Shown: in pieces, positions 13,835 to 22,817 of the stretch
Position numbering within the stretch: position 1 is the first letter of the stretch
How the letters are laid out: each line of letters starts with the position of its first letter
Source of the DNA: a bacterium
GTDB lineage: Bacteria; Zhuqueibacterota; QNDG01; DTFT01
Assembly (NCBI GenBank): GCA_030372965.1
Contig: JAUCQC010000144.1
Location: forward strand, 1-38,209
Length of the DNA: 38,209 nucleotides
Direction: 5' to 3'
Notes under the pieces: generated by a model
What the model was told of the DNA's origin: nothing
The model's input: only the letters and a program-made list of their open reading frames with translations
The model's database searches: none
Program-made: the position numbers and the translations under genes

Positions 13835-14836
13835 TTAGAAGGACGCGCGCGCCGTGATGCGCTGCACCGAGTCGAACACGCCGAAAGGCGTGTAGGCGTA
13901 ATCGAAGCCCACGCCCTTGTATCCCGCTCCGATTCCGAACGAGAAGGAATCCTCGTCCTCCTCGGTGACGTATCCGCCGCGCAGGGAAACCAGCTTGAAC
14001 AGCGTGTAGTCCAGGCCCACCATGACCTGCTCGGGCCGCGAGCGGTAGTGCGCGACATCCACGACCGCGATCAGGGAATGATCGATTCCCCCGGTCCCGA
14101 TCCAGTCCAGCAGGTCGGCGGAGACGCCCATCGTGAAAGTCAGCGGCAGCTGAAAACCTTCGCGTTCGAACTTGTATTCCTTCGAAAAATTGCGGATCGA
14201 CATGCCGAAGGCCAGGCTCTTGAAACCGGTCTTGAAATTGGTCCCGAAGTCGAAGGACAGCGGCGTGACCTCGTTTGCCTCCTTTTTCAGCGAATCGACG
14301 CCCGCCGGCAGCCAGCTCTCGCCCAGCTGCTGCTTCACCCAGTGCGCCTGGGCGCCGACCGCGAACCGGTCGGTGAGGGAACGGGCGTAGCCGAGCCCGA
14401 CCGAGAGGGCCGAGGGCGAAAACTTGCCCAGGTCGGCGTATCCCCGGTCCTGCGACAGGTCCACCATGGTCCACTGCAGGTCGCCGTAGTCCACGTTCTG
14501 AAGAGAGGCGCCGAAAACGCCGTACTTGCCCTTGAAGGGCCTGAAGGCGACGCTCATCTCGGTGTGCCGGATGTCGGCGAGCCACTCGTTCAGGCTGATC
14601 GAGAAATCGGCGGTGCCGGTCATGCCGGCGATGCCCGCGGGGTTGAAGAACAGGCTGCCGGACCCCATCTCGAGCGTGGTGACGGCCCCGGCCATGGCCA
14701 TGGCCCTGGCGTCGGCCTTGACGTTCAGAAACTCCATGCCGCTCTGGGCCAGTTTTTTATAATTCTGGGCCGATCCGTCGGAGGCCAGGCCGAGCAGGAT
14801 CAATCCGATCCCCAGAATGGTGAGATGCCTTTTCAT
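13835..14836 (-). CDS. PorV/PorQ family outer-membrane protein
   Basis: A 333-residue protein with a signal peptide (about 1-23, DGSAQN) and the family's N-terminal signature (GMEFLNVKADARAMAMAGA, then GSGSLFFNPAGIA). The rest is a FadL-like barrel of alternating strands ending RITARASF, with a terminal Phe. PorV in Bacteroidetes receives cargo at the T9SS translocon; PorQ and related proteins are less defined. Members in other FCB phyla are often encoded next to TonB receptors, as here. Start ATG 14836 with GAGGAAAA upstream. It follows the 701-residue cargo-like gene by 33 bases. This could be a transporter or cargo-handling partner dedicated to this locus rather than the general T9SS PorV; the sequence cannot decide. 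Confidence 0.85.
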   Translation of the reverse strand: MKRHLTILGIGLILLGLASDGSAQNYKKLAQSGMEFLNVKADARAMAMAGAVTTLEMGSGSLFFNPAGIAGMTGTADFSISLNEWLADIRHTEMSVAFRPFKGKYGVFGASLQNVDYGDLQWTMVDLSQDRGYADLGKFSPSALSVGLGYARSLTDRFAVGAQAHWVKQQLGESWLPAGVDSLKKEANEVTPLSFDFGTNFKTGFKSLAFGMSIRNFSKEYKFEREGFQLPLTFTMGVSADLLDWIGTGGIDHSLIAVVDVAHYRSRPEQVMVGLDYTLFKLVSLRGGYVTEEDEDSFSFGIGAGYKGVGFDYAYTPFGVFDSVQRITARASF

Positions 14837-14869
14837 GGTCTTTTCCTCGCGTTTGGATTTGGGAGACCG

Positions 14870-16975
14870 TTATCGGATGATCACGAACTTCCGGAACGTC
14901 TTTTCTCCGTCGGGCGTCTCGAACACCGCGATGTAGAGCCCGCTCACCACGACCTGACGCGATGAGGTCACCGATTCCCAGAGTTCGTCCCCCGAGTTGT
15001 TGGTGTGGTTCAGGGTCTTGATCAAATCCCCGCGCTCGGTGTAGATCTTGATGGTGCACTGGGGCGGAAGGCCGAAAAACGCGATCCGGTCCGGCTGGTC
15101 GAACTGGATGCTCCGGCCGCCGAGGTGGAAGGGGTTCGGAACGACGCGGATGGAATCCATCGTGGTCAGGACCGAAGGCCGCCGGAGGTACGCGGGCTGG
15201 TTCGTGACCGTGTAGTATTTGCTGCTGACCAGCGGCGTGCCGGGTTTGATGTCGTTCTGGGACCCGTCATCCTTGCTCACGATGTAGTAGTAGTAGTTGA
15301 AACCCCGCTTGGCCGTGATGTCGTCGAAACGGTTGACGACGTTGTTCTTGTCGCACGAGAACAGCAGGTCGTACAGGGTGTCGGGCCTGGCCGAAGCACG
15401 GTAGATTTCGTACCCGTTGAAATAGGGCCACGATTCCGCGTTGTTGGCCCATTCGAGCACGATGCGGTCTCCGCCCGAGCTGACGGTGAACGTTTCGGGC
15501 GGGGGCGGCGGCTGGGGGATCACCAGATTGTTGTTGTACGCCCGGATCGCGCGCCGCAGCGTCTCCTTGATCGAATCCTCGGCCGTCCAGACCCATGCGC
15601 GCTTGTAGGCGTGCCGGTCGCTGCTGGTCGAGCCGTCAGGCATCGTGAAGGGCGCGGCGTTGTTGAACCAGTTCGTCCCGACTTCCAGGCTCTTGCGCCG
15701 GGTCAGGCCGTTGACGCCTTCGGCCATGACGATATGAACGCTCTGGCCGGGCTCCAGGGTGTAGGGCCCGTAGGACAGGATCTGCGCGGACCCGCCGATG
15801 CCCGGGCCGAACAGGTCGGCGAAATTGCCGTCGCCCACCGCCTCGGCATGGGTCTGATCGGGATGGCCGGCGCTCATGGCCGCGTACTGCAGGGTCATCT
15901 GGTTGATATTGTACGAGTCGATCCAGTTCATGATGTTGTCGTCCGTGTCCCACCACGGCGTGGACTTCGGCTGTTCGAGATCGTCGGACTTGTCGGTGGC
16001 CGACTTGTCCGCGTGCAGGGTCGCGACACCGCAGAAGCCGGGCGCGCCGAGCACACCGGGCCCGCCGTAATTGGGTTCGCCCCAGTCGGCTTCATAGCCC
16101 ATCGACGCCTGCGAGTGCGGACCGTACCAGGCGTACGAGGCGCGCATTTCGAACAGCGGGTCGGTCGGATCTTGGCCGATGGTGTGGAGCACCGTGTTCC
16201 GGCCCCAGCTCACGTTCCCGGTGGAATGCCAGCCGCCGATGTAGCCCTGGTGGCCGGGCGCGTACCGGTTCGTGAAGGCGAAGTAAACGCCGTTCAGAGT
16301 CTGGTTGACCGGCGCGCCGCTTCCGTCCTTCAGGCCGACGTTGGTGAAGACGAAATCGTAAATGTGGTAGTCGTCATGGTTCTGCTGGCTGTAGGCGTAG
16401 ATGGTGCGCTCGCACCGGACCCCGATGTTGGTCTCGGTGACGTTGACCAGAACGCGGTCCGCCGGCAGGTCGGGATCGATCTCGTCGACGATGTCGTCGA
16501 GCGTGTTGTCCGTGCCGTCCGCGCCGTCGACTGTCACGATGGGATGGTTGAATCTGCCGTACAGCTTGAACTCGCCCGGCACGAAATTGGTCAGCGTGTT
16601 GAGGTAGCGCGGCCCGGCCTGGCATACCTTGAACGGATAGGTGAGCCCGGTTTTCGGGTCGGCGAAGTCCGTGGCGCCGATCCAGAGCGAGCGGGAGCAC
16701 TGCGTGTCGGTGCGGTAGTACAGCGCCTCCCACATCATCTCGTCGGCCTGCTGGGTGTTCTGCGCGGCCGCGCGGGAGATCAGCCCGTATTCGATCTCCA
16801 TGCCGGCGTTGGTGTACCACTGGCGCAGGTCGCCGACCCGGATCCACTTGACCTCATGGGGACCGGTGTATTCCTGTGCGGGCAGGGCCGCGGGAAGAAG
16901 CGCCGCGGCGAGCGCGCACAGAGCCGCCGCCCGGGCGAACGCCCCGCCGAAACCGGTGTTATTCAATTTCTTCAT
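14870..16975 (-). CDS. secreted protein with fibronectin-like and T9SS-type C-terminal domains
   Basis: A 701-residue exported protein: signal peptide (1-34, ALPAQEY). A large N-terminal region (about 40-480) has no family I can name; it is rich in Trp, Tyr and Asn (WGEPNYGGPGVLGAPGF, YLNTLTNFVPGEFKLYGRF). Residues about 493-590 form a fibronectin-III-like domain (RIVLEWANNAESWPYFNGYEIYRAS). The last 90 residues are a diverged FlgD-like sorting module (IRVVPNPFHLGG ... TIKIYTERGDLIKTL ... GLYIAVFETPDGE), lacking the full NYPNPFN motif. It lies between the TonB receptor (31 bases upstream) and the PorV/PorQ gene, so it is likely the surface or released partner of the receptor. Enzyme activity is not evident. 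Confidence 0.82.
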   Translation of the reverse strand: MKKLNNTGFGGAFARAAALCALAAALLPAALPAQEYTGPHEVKWIRVGDLRQWYTNAGMEIEYGLISRAAAQNTQQADEMMWEALYYRTDTQCSRSLWIGATDFADPKTGLTYPFKVCQAGPRYLNTLTNFVPGEFKLYGRFNHPIVTVDGADGTDNTLDDIVDEIDPDLPADRVLVNVTETNIGVRCERTIYAYSQQNHDDYHIYDFVFTNVGLKDGSGAPVNQTLNGVYFAFTNRYAPGHQGYIGGWHSTGNVSWGRNTVLHTIGQDPTDPLFEMRASYAWYGPHSQASMGYEADWGEPNYGGPGVLGAPGFCGVATLHADKSATDKSDDLEQPKSTPWWDTDDNIMNWIDSYNINQMTLQYAAMSAGHPDQTHAEAVGDGNFADLFGPGIGGSAQILSYGPYTLEPGQSVHIVMAEGVNGLTRRKSLEVGTNWFNNAAPFTMPDGSTSSDRHAYKRAWVWTAEDSIKETLRRAIRAYNNNLVIPQPPPPPETFTVSSGGDRIVLEWANNAESWPYFNGYEIYRASARPDTLYDLLFSCDKNNVVNRFDDITAKRGFNYYYYIVSKDDGSQNDIKPGTPLVSSKYYTVTNQPAYLRRPSVLTTMDSIRVVPNPFHLGGRSIQFDQPDRIAFFGLPPQCTIKIYTERGDLIKTLNHTNNSGDELWESVTSSRQVVVSGLYIAVFETPDGEKTFRKFVIIR

Positions 16976-17006
16976 GGTCGGTCTTCCTCAATCGATGGGT
17001 GAGTGG

Positions 17007-20000
17007 TTAAAACGACACGTTGACGCCGAAGAAGATCTGCCTCGGGTTCAGGAAATTGAAATAGGTCTGGTTCGGCATGTCGATGTAGGCCTTGTCCTTG
17101 AGAATCCGGTCGATCTTCGACTTCGGCACCTGCTGCCAGCCGTCTGCCCCGGACTGCATGTACTTTTTGGACGAGGTTTCGTAATAGATCATGCCCGCGT
17201 CCGGATTGGAGATGTCGCTCACCATGGCGACCATCGTCATGGGCTGGAAGGCCACGCCCGTGCGGCGGTATTCTCCGACCCGGTCGTCCCCGGGGATGTT
17301 GTCGTAATCGTCGCTCTTCGGCAGGTGCAGGGACTGCATGTAGAACAGGTAGTCGTTCGTGTCGTAGAAACCCGCGCCGGACAGTTTCTTCGTGTTGAAC
17401 AGGTTGTCCACCTCGACGAAGAAGGTCCAGTTGAAGCCGGCCAGCGGGATCAGCTTGTTCACGCGCAGGGAGAAATTGGTGAAATCGGTGACCTGCACGT
17501 TGGAGACCACGTCCGCCTTGGAGTCCGGGTTGTAGGTGATGTACTCGCCGGCCTTCCAGTTGAACAGCAGGTTCATCGTCCAGTTCTCCAGCGGGCGGAC
17601 GTTCATCAGCTCGGGGCCGAATCCCTTGGGCGAATTCAGCACCAGGCTGGTCCGCGCGTAGGGCTGGGCGATCGGCTTCTGCTGGTAGAGGAACGTGGTC
17701 CGCGTGCGGGCGTCGGAATCACGCTGGCGCGAGACGCTCTGGAAGACGAACGGATTGCCGAAATACCCGTAGCTGGAGACCTGGTAGGTGTAGTTGGCGA
17801 AACCGGACACCCAGCCCGTGTTCCGCTTCAGCGTGACCTCGAACCCGCGCACGTCGGCGTAATTGTTGCTGTTGGCCGCGCTGTAGCTCACCTTGCCGTC
17901 CGCGCTGGTGTAGGTCGTGAACGACTGCTGGTTGGAAATGTCGTGGTAGAACGCCGCGGCCTGAATCAGCAGGCCGCCCTGGCCGAACATTTCCTGGTCG
18001 TAGCCCAGTTCATACGAAACGGTTTTGGCGAGTTCCAGGTTGGGATCGCCGTAGTTCTGCATCTCGCCGCCGGCCCCGCGGCCGGTCCGGATCAGCTCCT
18101 CGTAGGTGGGCAGCTGCTTGAAGTGGCCGTAGTTGAAATACAGTTTGGAGCTCTCGGTGATGGGATGCGAAATGCCGAGCCTCGGGCTGAGGCTGATGTC
18201 GGCCTTGGCTTTTTCGGTCCGGAACTCGGCGTCCTGGTTGTACAGGTAATTGCTCGCGTAAAACGTCACGTCGAAGGGGTTGACCGGCTTGATCCAGTCC
18301 GTGTTGGCGTTGCTGTAATCGAGACGCAGGCCCGCGTTGACGACGAAGCCCTTGGCCTCGAGCTTGTTCTGGGCGTACAGGGCGCCCCGGAACGGGAACT
18401 TGTGCGACTTGTTCATGATCCGGAGGCCCGTGAAATTGTTGATGGACCCGTAGTACAGGTCCAAATCGTTGTAGACGAACTCGAGGCCCGTCTTGAACAG
18501 ATTGTAGAAGTTCAGCTGGCTGGTCATGTCGAATTTGAGGGTGATCGCCGAAATGTCGCTGGTGTCGCGCGACTGGCCCGAGTGGCCGCCGAAAATGTTG
18601 ATGGCGCCGCCCACGCCGCCGATGGAGTTGGCGCTCCATCCGAAGGGCGCCTCGTCCGCGAAGTAACCGGGCACGATCTCCTGGGTTCGGGCGTAGTTGC
18701 GTTCCCGGACGGGTCCGGTCGTGTACTTGGTCTTGACGTATTCCAGCCGGCCCTCGTAGAAGGTCTTGGCGCTGAGCGTGTGCGTCAGCTTCAGGGAGCC
18801 GCCGGCGTGCCGGACGAAGGCCTCGGAGTACCAGGAGTCTCCGAACAGGCGGCCGGCCCGCTGTTCATTGGAAACCTGGGCGATGGACAGCGGATCCGTC
18901 AGGTACATGGTCGGCATCCAGTAGCGGGCGACGCGGGAATCGTTCGGCCCGAACTGGTTGTTCAGGTAGCCCGGTCCCTGGCCGTCGGGCATGAAGTTAG
19001 CGACCGCCGCGGTGAACCATCCGCCGTACTCGCTCGCGGTCAGCTTCATGTTCTTCTTGATGTCCGAGGTCAGCTGGAACATCCAGTTGTCCACCACGTA
19101 ATCGTCGCGCGTCAGGGGTATGAGGAGCATCTCCCGGTCGCGCTTGAAGCTGCCGAAGAACCGCAGGTCCCCGAGGGACTTGCCGATGAACGGGACGGGC
19201 CCCCCGAAACCGGCGTCAATGTTGTAGTCGAACTGGTCATTGACGTCCGTCTTCCGGTGCTCCCATGTGAACAGCCGCCGGGCCGCCGCCGGGGTGAGGT
19301 CGTTGGTCGGATCGGCGTCCGCGAGCAGCTCATCGGATACCGCGTTCCAGCCCCGGAAATCCGGGTACTGGCGCTGGGTGTACGGATCCCAGGCGCCGCT
19401 GGCGGTGCCGGTCCAGCACACGGCGTCGTCCAGGTAGGGCCGCATCCACATGGAATTTTTGTCGAACACGGACTTGCCGAACTGCTTCGGGGCCGGCGGG
19501 CTGCCCTTGACGGTGAGGCCGCCGCTGTAGCGCTGCTTGCCGCCCTCGCGGGTCACGACGTTGATGATTCCCGACCGCACCTGGCCGTATTCGGCGTTGA
19601 ATCCGCCGCGCTCCATCGCGACCTCCTGAACCGCGTTCAGGGCCACGCCGGTGATGGGCTTGTTGTTGCGGGGATCGCGGAGCGTGGTGCCGTTGATCTG
19701 GAACAGCAGTTCGCTCTCGTCGCCGCCCCGGATGGCCAGGCCCTTGTCGACGCCGGCCTGCAGCTGCACGAGGTCGTTCACCGTGGTCACCGCCAGGTCC
19801 TTGATCTCGGCGCTCGAGAAGGCCGACACGCTGGTGGCCACGTCCTGCTTCACCGCCTCGCGCTTGCCGCTGATGGTCACGGTTTCTCCGGGGATGAGCT
19901 CCTGGTCGAGCTTGAAATCGACCGGCGAGGTCTGGTCGATGCGCACCTGCACGTCGGTCACGGTGACGGACTTGAAGCCCATGGCCCGCACCTGCACCGA

Positions 20001-20228
20001 ATAAACGCCGGGCGGAACCTGCAGGATGCTGAATTCACCGTTCGCGTCCGTGGCCGCGCCGAGGGCGGTGCCGACCAGGATCACGTTCGCGCCGTAGTAC
20101 GGCTGGCCCGTGGCCCGGTCGGTCACCTGTCCGGCAATCCTGCCGGTGGTGCCGCTCCACAACGGGATAGAGACGGCGAATGCCGTGCACACCACGGCCG
20201 CCAATACCCATAGCCGTTCTCGTTTCAT
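17007..20228 (-). CDS. TonB-dependent (SusC-like) outer-membrane receptor
   Basis: A 1073-residue receptor that imports a ligand across the outer membrane with TonB energy. Signal peptide (about 1-27); carboxypeptidase-regulatory-like beta-sandwich (28-115: GRIAGQVTDRATGQPYYGAN, then DANGEFSILQVPPGVYSVQV); plug domain (about 130-240: VNDLVQLQAGVDKGLAIRGG, then AEYGQVRSGIINVVT); a long 22-strand-type barrel ending FFGVNVSF with terminal Phe. The start at 20228 has GGAGG at good distance and opens the signal; an ATG 14 codons earlier adds only a non-hydrophobic stretch. No SusD-like gene lies next to it. It sits 73 bases after lacI in the same direction. The substrate is unknown; LacI control suggests a sugar or other small carbon source. 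Confidence 0.92.
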   Translation of the reverse strand: MKRERLWVLAAVVCTAFAVSIPLWSGTTGRIAGQVTDRATGQPYYGANVILVGTALGAATDANGEFSILQVPPGVYSVQVRAMGFKSVTVTDVQVRIDQTSPVDFKLDQELIPGETVTISGKREAVKQDVATSVSAFSSAEIKDLAVTTVNDLVQLQAGVDKGLAIRGGDESELLFQINGTTLRDPRNNKPITGVALNAVQEVAMERGGFNAEYGQVRSGIINVVTREGGKQRYSGGLTVKGSPPAPKQFGKSVFDKNSMWMRPYLDDAVCWTGTASGAWDPYTQRQYPDFRGWNAVSDELLADADPTNDLTPAAARRLFTWEHRKTDVNDQFDYNIDAGFGGPVPFIGKSLGDLRFFGSFKRDREMLLIPLTRDDYVVDNWMFQLTSDIKKNMKLTASEYGGWFTAAVANFMPDGQGPGYLNNQFGPNDSRVARYWMPTMYLTDPLSIAQVSNEQRAGRLFGDSWYSEAFVRHAGGSLKLTHTLSAKTFYEGRLEYVKTKYTTGPVRERNYARTQEIVPGYFADEAPFGWSANSIGGVGGAINIFGGHSGQSRDTSDISAITLKFDMTSQLNFYNLFKTGLEFVYNDLDLYYGSINNFTGLRIMNKSHKFPFRGALYAQNKLEAKGFVVNAGLRLDYSNANTDWIKPVNPFDVTFYASNYLYNQDAEFRTEKAKADISLSPRLGISHPITESSKLYFNYGHFKQLPTYEELIRTGRGAGGEMQNYGDPNLELAKTVSYELGYDQEMFGQGGLLIQAAAFYHDISNQQSFTTYTSADGKVSYSAANSNNYADVRGFEVTLKRNTGWVSGFANYTYQVSSYGYFGNPFVFQSVSRQRDSDARTRTTFLYQQKPIAQPYARTSLVLNSPKGFGPELMNVRPLENWTMNLLFNWKAGEYITYNPDSKADVVSNVQVTDFTNFSLRVNKLIPLAGFNWTFFVEVDNLFNTKKLSGAGFYDTNDYLFYMQSLHLPKSDDYDNIPGDDRVGEYRRTGVAFQPMTMVAMVSDISNPDAGMIYYETSSKKYMQSGADGWQQVPKSKIDRILKDKAYIDMPNQTYFNFLNPRQIFFGVNVSF

Positions 20229-20301
20229 ACAACCGTCCTCCTCAGATGGGAATGAAAGGTTACTGGTCACGCTTTTCCGTCCGGGCGTTCCACGCCGGCC
20301 T

Positions 20302-21312
20302 TCAGGCCGACTTGCGGATGATCAGCTCGGTTTTTAATATTTTATGGACCGGATGCGCGTCGCCGGACCGGTTCGAGATCCGTTCGATCAGGAGTTCGGC
20401 CGCGGTCCTGCCGATCTCGTACGCCGGCTGACGGACCGTGGTGAGCGGCGGCTCGATGAGATCGGCCATGGGGTTGTCGGTGAATCCCATGACGGCCATC
20501 CGGTCCGGCACGGCGATGCCTTCCTGCTTCAGGCGGACCAGCGCGCCCATGGCCACCGGATCGGTCACGCAGAAAACCGCGTCGGGCCTTTCTCCGCCCT
20601 GCTTGAGCAGTCTGGACATGGAATCCACGCCGTCCTCCTCGTTCAGGCCGCCGCGGATGACCCATTCGTCGCGAAGGGGACAACCGAGCCGGCTGACCGC
20701 GTCCCGGAATCCCTCGAACCGGAGGCGGCAGATGCTCAAAAATTCGGGTCCGCCCAGGTGGCCGAACCGGCGGTAACCCTTCCGCACCAGGTACTCGCCC
20801 GCGCGAAAGGCCCCGTCGTAGTCATCGACCACCACGGTGGGCGCGTCCACCTCGCCGCAGACGCGGTCGAAAAAAACGAGCGGCACGCCCCGCTGTTTGA
20901 GGCGGTTGAAATGCTCGCACGATTTCGTCGTCACGGACACGGATATCAGGAGTCCCGCCACACGGTGGGACAGCAGGACGTCGATGTTGCTCTTTTCCCT
21001 CTCGAAATCCTCGTTGGACTGGCAGATCATGACCGTGAATCCGGCCTGATAGGCCACGTCGGTGACACCGGACATGATGGACGCGAAGAAATAATGCTTG
21101 ACCTGGGGGACCACGACGCCGATGACCTGGGATTGTTTCTGCTGGAGGCTTTTCGCGAGGGTGTTGGGATGGTAGTCGAGTTCACGGGCCAGGGCCTCGA
21201 TCCGCTTGCGCGTCTCCTCGCTGATATCCGGGTGGCCGGACAGGGCGCGGGATACGGTCGAGACGGATACGCCCATTTTACGGGCTATGTCCTTGATCGT
21301 GGTTTGTTTCAT
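20302..21312 (-). CDS. LacI family transcriptional regulator
   Basis: A 336-residue repressor-type protein. N-terminal helix-turn-helix (residues 4-25: TTIKDIARKMGVSVSTVSRA), hinge helix YHPNTLAKSLQQKQS (about 47-61), then a periplasmic-binding-protein-like effector domain (VIGVVVPQVKHYFFASIMSG ... FFDRVCGEVDAPTVVVDDYDGA ... MAVMGFTDNPMADLIEPPLTTV). Length and motifs are normal. It is the first gene of the unit with the TonB receptor, secreted protein, PorV-like protein and lipoprotein. A perfect palindrome of LacI type lies on its own promoter, so autoregulation together with the downstream genes is likely. The effector is probably a sugar or sugar phosphate, but that is family knowledge only. 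The Shine-Dalgarno is weak. Confidence 0.94.
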   Translation of the reverse strand: MKQTTIKDIARKMGVSVSTVSRALSGHPDISEETRKRIEALARELDYHPNTLAKSLQQKQSQVIGVVVPQVKHYFFASIMSGVTDVAYQAGFTVMICQSNEDFEREKSNIDVLLSHRVAGLLISVSVTTKSCEHFNRLKQRGVPLVFFDRVCGEVDAPTVVVDDYDGAFRAGEYLVRKGYRRFGHLGGPEFLSICRLRFEGFRDAVSRLGCPLRDEWVIRGGLNEEDGVDSMSRLLKQGGERPDAVFCVTDPVAMGALVRLKQEGIAVPDRMAVMGFTDNPMADLIEPPLTTVRQPAYEIGRTAAELLIERISNRSGDAHPVHKILKTELIIRKSA

Positions 21313-21456
21313 TTCTGATTGGGATGCCGGGAGAGGGTTCGGTTCCGGCCGCGTGCCGTAGGCCCGGGTGCGTTTCAGGCGGAACGGTTCGATTGCGGAC
21401 CTGCGCCGACTCTGCGGAACCGTTCACGCCCGATGAAATGGGCCCACTTTGGTTCC

Positions 21457-21468
21457 GCAAACGTTTGC
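21457..21468. promoter_or_regulatory. LacI-family operator
   Basis: GCAAACGTTTGC, a perfect 12-bp palindrome with the central CG that LacI-family hinge helices insert into. It starts one base after the -10 box of the lacI promoter, so it covers the transcription start; a bound repressor would block initiation. Confidence 0.8.
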
Positions 21469-21497
21469 AAGTTACGAAACTAATTTTTCTTTGTCAA
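21469..21497 (-). promoter_or_regulatory. promoter of the lacI-TonB receptor unit
   Basis: On the minus strand TTGACA (21497-21492), 17 bases, TAACTT (21474-21469). The transcription start would be near 21462, inside the operator, with a leader of about 150 bases to the lacI ATG. Confidence 0.7.
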
Positions 21498-21638
21498 CGG
21501 ATTTTTCGTAAAAATATTCCAGGTACTGAATACTGTTACTTTACATAGAAAAACCGTTAAGAACGTCAATACAGTTAAAAGTGACGGAGAAATCTGAGAT
21601 CCCCGAAGAAACCCGACTTTGAGGATCTGTCTTTCCGC

Positions 21639-21667
21639 TTGACATTTAAATATCTCAACATTATATT
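21639..21667 (+). promoter_or_regulatory. sigma-70 promoter of the tandem lipoprotein genes
   Basis: TTGACA (21639-21644), 17 bases, TATATT (21662-21667), in the AT-rich part of the 602-base gap between the divergent lacI and lipoprotein genes. Predicted transcription start near 21674. Confidence 0.75.
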
Positions 21668-21673
21668 TAAATA

Positions 21674-21914
21674 TATAACTTGAGGAACCACGCATACCCC
21701 TTGCTCTCCTTTTTGTTCAACACCTTCATTTAAGTCATTCGTAACTGTATACGAGACCGCCTGTCTTTAATATATCGCGGGAGACAGGATAGTCCGTCCT
21801 CACCTATAATTATTAGGAGGACCCGAACCGCATTTCGGCTAACGGATGTCCGGCCCTGCCGGTCCTTCATCCCCAATCATCCGTATCTCGCCTGAAAGGC
21901 GAAAGGAGGGTCCC
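21674..21914 (+). other. long 5' leader of the tandem lipoprotein genes
   Basis: About 240 bases separate the predicted transcription start from the ATG at 21915. They contain a 7-bp hairpin CCTGTCT/AGACAGG (21760-21766, 21782-21788), an unused ribosome-site-like AGGAGG near 21823, and a small GCCT-gaaa-GGC hairpin just before the real ribosome site AAAGGAGG. No known riboswitch is recognised; a further promoter nearer the gene is the alternative. Confidence 0.4.
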
Positions 21915-22733
21915 ATGAACCGTCTCATTCCTGCGGCTCTTTGCCTGGCCGCGGCCGCTCTGCTCCTCGACTGCTCCCGTGATGAACCCACCGGTATCGT
22001 CTACGCGCCGGACACGGCCGGCCCAAAACGCCTGATCCGTGCCGGACAAATCCGCTTTTCCTACGACGACCAGGGACGTCTGTCCGGGGTGGATTCGATT
22101 CGCACGATCAGCCTGTCCCGATCGTATGAGTTCGTATACGATAGTGACCGCCTCATCCGTGAGAACATCCGTTACCGGTATGACGGCACCGGAGGATGGG
22201 AAAACCGCTCGCGTGTATACGAATACGACGGCAACGGTCGTTTGAAGATCATCCGGGACCTGTATGAACGGTATCCGGACGGGGAGCTTGTTTCAAGGGG
22301 TGGATGGAATATCAAATGCGACACCCGCGGAAGGGTGACGGCGTACCAACGTTTTTATACCACCGGCAATCCGCTCCCGGAGGATGAATTCGTCTACTAT
22401 CTGAACGGCAACTTGTACGAGTGGAGAACCGGCTTCACACAGGAAGGGGATTCGGTCATTCCGCTGTACGATCGGACGTACGAATACGACCGGGGGAAAA
22501 ACCCGTTCCCGGCGCGAATCGGTGATCGGGAGATTTTCCCGCGCACGGACGAGAACAACCCGGTGAAAATCACCGAGATTTCACGCGAGGGAGGCCGGAT
22601 CCGTGTCACGGTCCTGGAGTACGAATACACCTACGATGACTCGGGATACCCGATCCATTCCCTGTGGTATGTCAACGGCAGCCTGGCCGGAGAAACGGAT
22701 TACGAGTATGAGCCGGTTCCGGCTGCCGACTGA
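21915..22733 (+). CDS. YD-repeat-like exported (lipo)protein, paralogue 1
   Basis: A 272-residue exported protein. The N-terminal signal (MNRLIPAALCLAAAALLLDC) ends in Cys20, but the residue before it is Asp instead of the Gly/Ala/Ser of a normal lipobox, so lipidation is uncertain. The mature part is built of short YD/RHS-like beta-hairpin repeats (IRFSYDDQGRL, YEFVYDSDRLI, RVYEYDGNGRL, YTYDDSGYP, TDYEYEP). It ends in GETDYEYEPVPAAD, nearly the same as the next gene's end. The start at 21915 follows AAAGGAGG; an in-frame ATG 23 codons earlier would bury the signal. The next gene, 84 bases downstream, is a diverged copy. Function unknown; such repeats often bind carbohydrate or stay as shell-like surface strands. 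Confidence 0.8.
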   Translation: MNRLIPAALCLAAAALLLDCSRDEPTGIVYAPDTAGPKRLIRAGQIRFSYDDQGRLSGVDSIRTISLSRSYEFVYDSDRLIRENIRYRYDGTGGWENRSRVYEYDGNGRLKIIRDLYERYPDGELVSRGGWNIKCDTRGRVTAYQRFYTTGNPLPEDEFVYYLNGNLYEWRTGFTQEGDSVIPLYDRTYEYDRGKNPFPARIGDREIFPRTDENNPVKITEISREGGRIRVTVLEYEYTYDDSGYPIHSLWYVNGSLAGETDYEYEPVPAAD

Positions 22734-22817
22734 GTCCGCCGCGAGACTCTCCGGATCTCCGGCATTTGCGGAACCGGACGCTCACACGGATGCTGTGAAC
22801 TCCTCCAGGAGGGACAA

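Noticed and set aside
15005-17002. A 665-codon plus-strand open frame opposite the 701-residue secreted protein
   Set aside because: Shadow of the minus-strand gene: low-complexity Val/Asp/Arg/Gly composition and no family match.
16755-20213. A 1152-codon open frame on the plus strand opposite the TonB receptor
   Set aside because: It is antisense to a gene with clear domains; the frame is open only because of GC-rich codon choice. Its composition is Val/Arg/Gly-rich without any recognisable domain, and no ribosome site supports it.
21846-21914. An earlier start (21846) for the first YD-repeat protein
   Set aside because: It would place 23 polar residues before the hydrophobic signal; AAAGGAGG sits just before 21915.
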